DNA from: Salinisphaera sp. G21_0
Lineage (GTDB): Bacteria; Pseudomonadota; Gammaproteobacteria; Pseudomonadales; Endozoicomonadaceae
Assembly: GCF_017744115.1 (NCBI RefSeq)
Contig: NZ_JAGHQW010000021.1
Location: 1-64,000, forward strand
Direction of reading: 5' to 3'
DNA length: 64,000 bases
Below are positions 60,733 to 64,000 of this stretch, one piece after another. Each line of letters starts with the position of its first letter. Within the stretch, counting starts at the first letter, position 1. Under the pieces are notes generated by a model. That model was not told the DNA's origin. It saw only the letters and a list, made by a program, of their open reading frames with translations, and ran no database searches. A program made the translations under genes and the position numbers.

Positions 60733-61863
60733 TTACCCTTGAATGATCGTCAGGTTTTTTTCATTTTCTACATCAAAAATATGACAAGCTTCGGTATTCA
60801 AATTGAAGCGCATTGTGCAACCAATATCAGCTGTAGTAATGGTTTGGTCGTTCACTCGAGCAATCAGCTCATTATCGCCTACTTTGAAATAAAGATATTT
60901 CTCATTACCCATATTCTCGACAACCGTCAACATGCCTTCGACCGTATTAACAGTATCACTGTCATTTGCCAGGGAGATATGCTCAGGGCGAATACCAAAG
61001 TAAACGGCTTGATCAATCTGCTCCTGCAGCAATACTTGTTTGGCTCTTGGGATAAAGCACTTCACCCCCGGTGCAAGTTCTACAAAAAGTCCCGCATCCG
61101 ATTTACGAATCACCGTTTTTACCAGGTTCATGGAGGGAGAACCGATGAAACCGGCGACAAATTTGTTGGCTGGGTAATTGTACAAGTTGGCAGGGGTATC
61201 CACTTGCATGATTTCACCCTTATTAAGTACGCAGATTCGGTCACCCAGTGTCAGTGCTTCTGTCTGATCATGAGTAACATAGATCATGGTGGCAGGGTTA
61301 CCTTCCTCTTTCAGCCGCTGATGCAGCTGGGCAATTTTTACCCGCATGGAAACACGAAGCTTGGCGTCCAGGTTTGATAGTGGCTCATCAAACAAAAATA
61401 CATCAGGCTTGCGCACAATGGCACGACCAACAGCAACCCGCTGTCGTTGACCTCCGGACATCTCTTTTGGCTTGCGGTCCAGAAGATCGGTAATTTCCAG
61501 TTTTTCTGCTGCCTCTTCAACCGCCTGGCGAATCTCCTCTTTCGACTTTTTCTGCATTTTCAGGCCAAAGGCCATATTGTCAAAAACGGTTTTATGGGGG
61601 TAAAGCGCATAGTTCTGAAAGACCATAGCAATACCACGGTCCTTGGGAGGCAAGTCATTCACCACGCGTTCACCGATCCGGATTTCGCCGTCGGTGATGC
61701 TTTCCAGCCCCGCAATCATGCGTAGCGTGGTGGATTTTGCACAGCCGGACGGACCAACGAACACCATAAACTCGCCGTCATGGATATCAAGGTCAATACC
61801 ATGAACTGCCTGAAATCCATTGTCATATTTTTTTTCAACGCTTTTTAAGCTTACGTTAGCCAT
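60733..61863 (-). CDS. Sugar ABC transporter ATPase, MalK/UgpC/MsmX type
   Basis: A second MalK-like ATPase of 376 residues, less like E. coli MalK than the one at 49805. Walker A is GPSGCAKST (Ala in place of the third Gly), a normal variant in UgpC/MsmX-type ATPases. The signature MSGGQRQRVAVGRAIV, Walker B VFLFDEPLSNLD and C-terminal regulatory domain (GIRPEHIS) are intact. No permease or binding protein lies beside it. It may be a shared ATPase serving other sugar importers, as MsmX does in Bacillus (inference). It follows the lipoprotein gene by 36 bp, convergent with glgB. Confidence 0.9.
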   Translation of the reverse strand: MANVSLKSVEKKYDNGFQAVHGIDLDIHDGEFMVFVGPSGCAKSTTLRMIAGLESITDGEIRIGERVVNDLPPKDRGIAMVFQNYALYPHKTVFDNMAFGLKMQKKSKEEIRQAVEEAAEKLEITDLLDRKPKEMSGGQRQRVAVGRAIVRKPDVFLFDEPLSNLDAKLRVSMRVKIAQLHQRLKEEGNPATMIYVTHDQTEALTLGDRICVLNKGEIMQVDTPANLYNYPANKFVAGFIGSPSMNLVKTVIRKSDAGLFVELAPGVKCFIPRAKQVLLQEQIDQAVYFGIRPEHISLANDSDTVNTVEGMLTVVENMGNEKYLYFKVGDNELIARVNDQTITTADIGCTMRFNLNTEACHIFDVENEKNLTIIQG

Positions 61864-61899
61864 CCGGTCATTCCACAGATAATCTTTCAGGTAACAGGG

Positions 61900-62388
61900 T
61901 TATTCAGCACATTGGGCAATCGCAGCCAGTTTCGGCTTGCCTTCAGCATCCACCTGGAAGCCCCAGACATAGCGGCCAGAATCGGTGAAGTTGATGCGGG
62001 TATCTTTCATAAACCCACCACGAATTAACTTACCTTCCTGTCCGACGGTTAATTCTCGACCACTCACGGTGAATTGTGGTTTCCAACCCATGCTGGCAAA
62101 CTGGAAGTTCACCGGGCCCGCGTCATTCTCCATAATGACCTGATAAATGCCATCCCCCTTGTAAGACATACGACGATGCTCCTGGTGCATCCACTGCCCA
62201 TCGGAGAAGGTGCCAGTCACGTACATGGGTGGGCGAATAGGGCCACTACCGGTAACATCGGGCAAATTACAGCTGGCTACGGGGCTGGTGCTGACCACTG
62301 AGGCAGAAGCCGTATCATTAGCAGGGTTTCCAGCACAACCAGCCAGAGTGGCAGCAAGGGTAAGTGTTATTAAAACTTTGGTTTTCAT
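61900..62388 (-). CDS. Putative carbohydrate-binding lipoprotein
   Basis: A 162-residue lipoprotein. ATG 62388 with a GGAG site gives MKTKVLITLTLAATLAGCAG, lipobox LAGC with Cys18 as the lipid anchor. The mature domain (PMYVTGTFSDGQWMHQEHRRMSYKGDGIYQV, then NFQFASMGWKPQFTVSG) resembles the early-set/CBM48-like domains found with amylolytic enzymes, placing it at the cell envelope as a possible glucan-binding partner. This reading is by pattern only. It is between the LpxD paralogue and the second ATPase on the same strand. Confidence 0.6.
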   Translation of the reverse strand: MKTKVLITLTLAATLAGCAGNPANDTASASVVSTSPVASCNLPDVTGSGPIRPPMYVTGTFSDGQWMHQEHRRMSYKGDGIYQVIMENDAGPVNFQFASMGWKPQFTVSGRELTVGQEGKLIRGGFMKDTRINFTDSGRYVWGFQVDAEGKPKLAAIAQCAE

Positions 62389-62451
62389 ACGAACTCCATA
62401 GCGACAACGATCAATCGCCAAAGTAGACAAATAATAAAGACGTTATGTTTT

Positions 62452-63498
62452 TTATTGAAAATGAAGTTTCTGTCGTATTTTTCCGAACCAGCTCTCTTTG
62501 CCATGCGCTTCACGCTCTGATTTTAGCGATTTAACGTTCCGGCTCGGAATCATTGGGGCTTTACCCTTTGACAGGGCATTAAGGGTAGCCAGTGATTTCA
62601 TATATTGTTGTGAATCCCTGGCAGGATAACCAAACAGCTTGCTTCGTGGTGGACAGGAACGGCTGACGCCTGACTTGCCCTGAATCACCGTACCATCGCC
62701 AATATGCAGATGACCGGCAATGGCACTCTGTCCATGCACAGTAACCCGATTACCAAGGATGGTATGCCCGGCAACACCGGATTGTGAAATGATCAGGCAG
62801 TGCTGACCTATACGACAGTCGTGGCCAATCTGGCAAAGGTTATCAATTTTGCTGCCCCGGCCAATGACCGTGTCTCCGAGAGTACCCCGATCAATGGTGT
62901 TGTTGCAGCCAATGTCCACATTATCTTCAATAATGACCCGGCCAATACTTTCCAGTCGTTCATATTCGCCAGAGCTATTCAGCATGTATTCAAAGCTGAA
63001 ATTACCGATGGAATTATTGGAATCGATGGTCACATTATTGCCAATCACCGTCCCTTCCTTAATGACGGTATTGGCGTGTATGGCAACATTATCGCCAATC
63101 ATTGCACCATTATGAATGCGAACTCCCGGCATAAAATGGCAACCCTTGCCGATGCGGGCATGTTTGCCAATGAATACACCTGGAATACTGGACACATTTT
63201 CCTGATCCAACAGGTGGTATTTTTCAGCTTTGTAGTAACGCAACAGATGGTTAAGCAAAGTAACATCCAATGCATCAATCACTATTTTTGCCGGTGCCTT
63301 GATATTGCCTATGGCTGCAGGTCCGACCACAATGGCTGCCTGGCAATGATCAATAAACTTGAGGTCATGTTTGGAGAGCACAATAGCCAGGGCATCTGGC
63401 CTGCTGGGTGATACCGGGCAGATGCTGTCTACTGTGATGTTGCCATCACCAAACAGACGACCATGGAGTTGTTGAGCAATATCAAGGGCGTTAAGCAT
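62452..63498 (-). CDS. LpxD-like UDP-3-O-acylglucosamine N-acyltransferase paralogue
   Basis: A 348-residue protein. An N-terminal uridine-binding-like domain (about 1-100) is followed by a left-handed beta helix of hexapeptide repeats (PGVFIGKHARIGKGCHF to IGDGTVIQGKSG). The catalytic His sits in LCQIGHDCRIGQH. A helical tail of about 60 residues follows, rich in Lys and Ser. The family adds an N-linked acyl chain in lipid A synthesis. True lpxD is normally in the bamA-skp-lpxD-fabZ-lpxA cluster; here the neighbours are a porin and a sugar lipoprotein. It may be a second LpxD or an acyltransferase for another sugar nucleotide. Confidence 0.8.
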   Translation of the reverse strand: MLNALDIAQQLHGRLFGDGNITVDSICPVSPSRPDALAIVLSKHDLKFIDHCQAAIVVGPAAIGNIKAPAKIVIDALDVTLLNHLLRYYKAEKYHLLDQENVSSIPGVFIGKHARIGKGCHFMPGVRIHNGAMIGDNVAIHANTVIKEGTVIGNNVTIDSNNSIGNFSFEYMLNSSGEYERLESIGRVIIEDNVDIGCNNTIDRGTLGDTVIGRGSKIDNLCQIGHDCRIGQHCLIISQSGVAGHTILGNRVTVHGQSAIAGHLHIGDGTVIQGKSGVSRSCPPRSKLFGYPARDSQQYMKSLATLNALSKGKAPMIPSRNVKSLKSEREAHGKESWFGKIRQKLHFQ

Positions 63499-63513
63499 GG
63501 GATTTACACCAGA

Positions 63514-64000
63514 TTAAAACCTGTAAAGAGCATGGGCGTAGAATTTGTGGTTATCCACTTTCTTGCTAACGCCTGCTTTTGTCGGATCATTGGTGGTTTC
63601 TTTCTCATGGGTATACTCATACTCAGCCTTGACCATCCAGTTTTCCCCGATATCGGTCTCATAGCCAACGGAGGTTTTGATGACATCCTTGAAGTAGTCC
63701 GGACGACTGCCCTTGGTGATGGTCTCATTCTCAGCAAACCGTGTAGTCAGATAGACCAGGCCACCATTGTCGATGCTGTAACGGATGGTGGGCTGGATAT
63801 AGGTTTCAGTGAACTTGTCCGTCTGGAATACATAACCTTCAGCAGTCGCACTCTCGTTGTCGTCTTTAACCTGGTGGAAGAGTTCCAGTTCAAACTGGAA
63901 GTTGCCATAGTTGGTGTAAGGCTTGATCATGACGCTGTAACCAGCCTCATCCCGCTGACCCCAGCTACCATTATCAAAGTTCAGGGTCAGGTACTCTGCC
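63514..64000 (-). CDS. Outer-membrane porin, OmpG-like (partial; start lies beyond the window)
   Basis: C-terminal about 161 residues of a beta-barrel protein; the frame stays open through the right edge (EYLTLNFDNGSWGQRDEAGYSV and on), so the start is missing. Alternating amphipathic strands with aromatic belts are visible (YGNFQFELELFHQV, ETYIQPTIRYSI, NWMVKAEYEYTHE). It ends in HALYRF, with the terminal Phe needed for barrel assembly. The look is closest to monomeric OmpG-type porins; an oligosaccharide-specific porin of another family is possible. It is 15 bp upstream of the LpxD paralogue. Confidence 0.6.
   Translation of the reverse strand, partial: AEYLTLNFDNGSWGQRDEAGYSVMIKPYTNYGNFQFELELFHQVKDDNESATAEGYVFQTDKFTETYIQPTIRYSIDNGGLVYLTTRFAENETITKGSRPDYFKDVIKTSVGYETDIGENWMVKAEYEYTHEKETTNDPTKAGVSKKVDNHKFYAHALYRF

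Noticed and set aside
60733-61863. Ala in Walker A (GPSGCAKST) of the second ATPase as a defect
   Set aside because: This variant is normal in UgpC/MsmX-type ATPases; the Lys and Ser/Thr of the motif are intact.

Overview
The window looks like the chromosome of a marine, probably host-associated gammaproteobacterium. The ribosomal proteins, MalG, FtsH and YhbY are clearly gammaproteobacterial. Eukaryotic-type domains (RING-H2, F-box, Ser/Thr kinase) are mixed with many short palindromic repeats, which is typical of Endozoicomonas-like symbionts. The genus assignment is an inference from gene content.

Layout. Positions 1-520 hold a tyrosine-recombinase C-terminal remnant and a tRNA-Leu(GAG), which looks like an integration scar. 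Positions 590-9070 hold the conserved block secG-tpiA-glmM-folP-ftsH-rlmE / yhbY, with a RING-H2 gene inserted between glmM and folP. Positions 9121-15507 are an accessory island on the minus strand: a bacterial PH-domain protein, a 952-residue protein with tandem 38-residue repeats and a nucleotidyltransferase-like motif, and a 968-residue kinase with a long coiled coil. Positions 16039-30114 are the complete alpha, spc and S10 ribosomal operons in canonical order on the minus strand, with a clear sigma-70 promoter upstream of rpsJ. Positions 30747-36385 are a seven-gene Mrp Na+/H+ antiporter operon on the plus strand.

Positions 36428-46251 are a second accessory region. It has a three-gene operon (HPr-kinase-like P-loop protein, tandem GT-B glycosyltransferase, PhyH-type dioxygenase) whose first two genes meet at an A10 tract. 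It also has two full F-box/WD-like paralogues and one truncated leader copy, all sharing the same upstream segment and N-terminus. One of these leaders carries a miniature inverted-repeat element also found near yhbY.

Positions 46333-64000 are a maltodextrin/glycogen region. malE-F-G-K-Q-M run on the minus strand behind a LacI-family regulator. A LamB porin is divergent from the regulator, then come glgB, a second MalK/UgpC-type ATPase, a lipoprotein, an LpxD paralogue and the end of an OmpG-like porin. Three related palindromes lie upstream of malE, glgB and malM and suggest one LacI-type regulon covering uptake (LamB, MalEFGK), processing (MalQ) and storage (GlgB).

The housekeeping blocks are ordinary. 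Novelty is concentrated in the two accessory regions, where the eukaryotic-like proteins are plausible host-directed effectors (inference only), and in the unassigned kinase-glycosyltransferase-dioxygenase operon.
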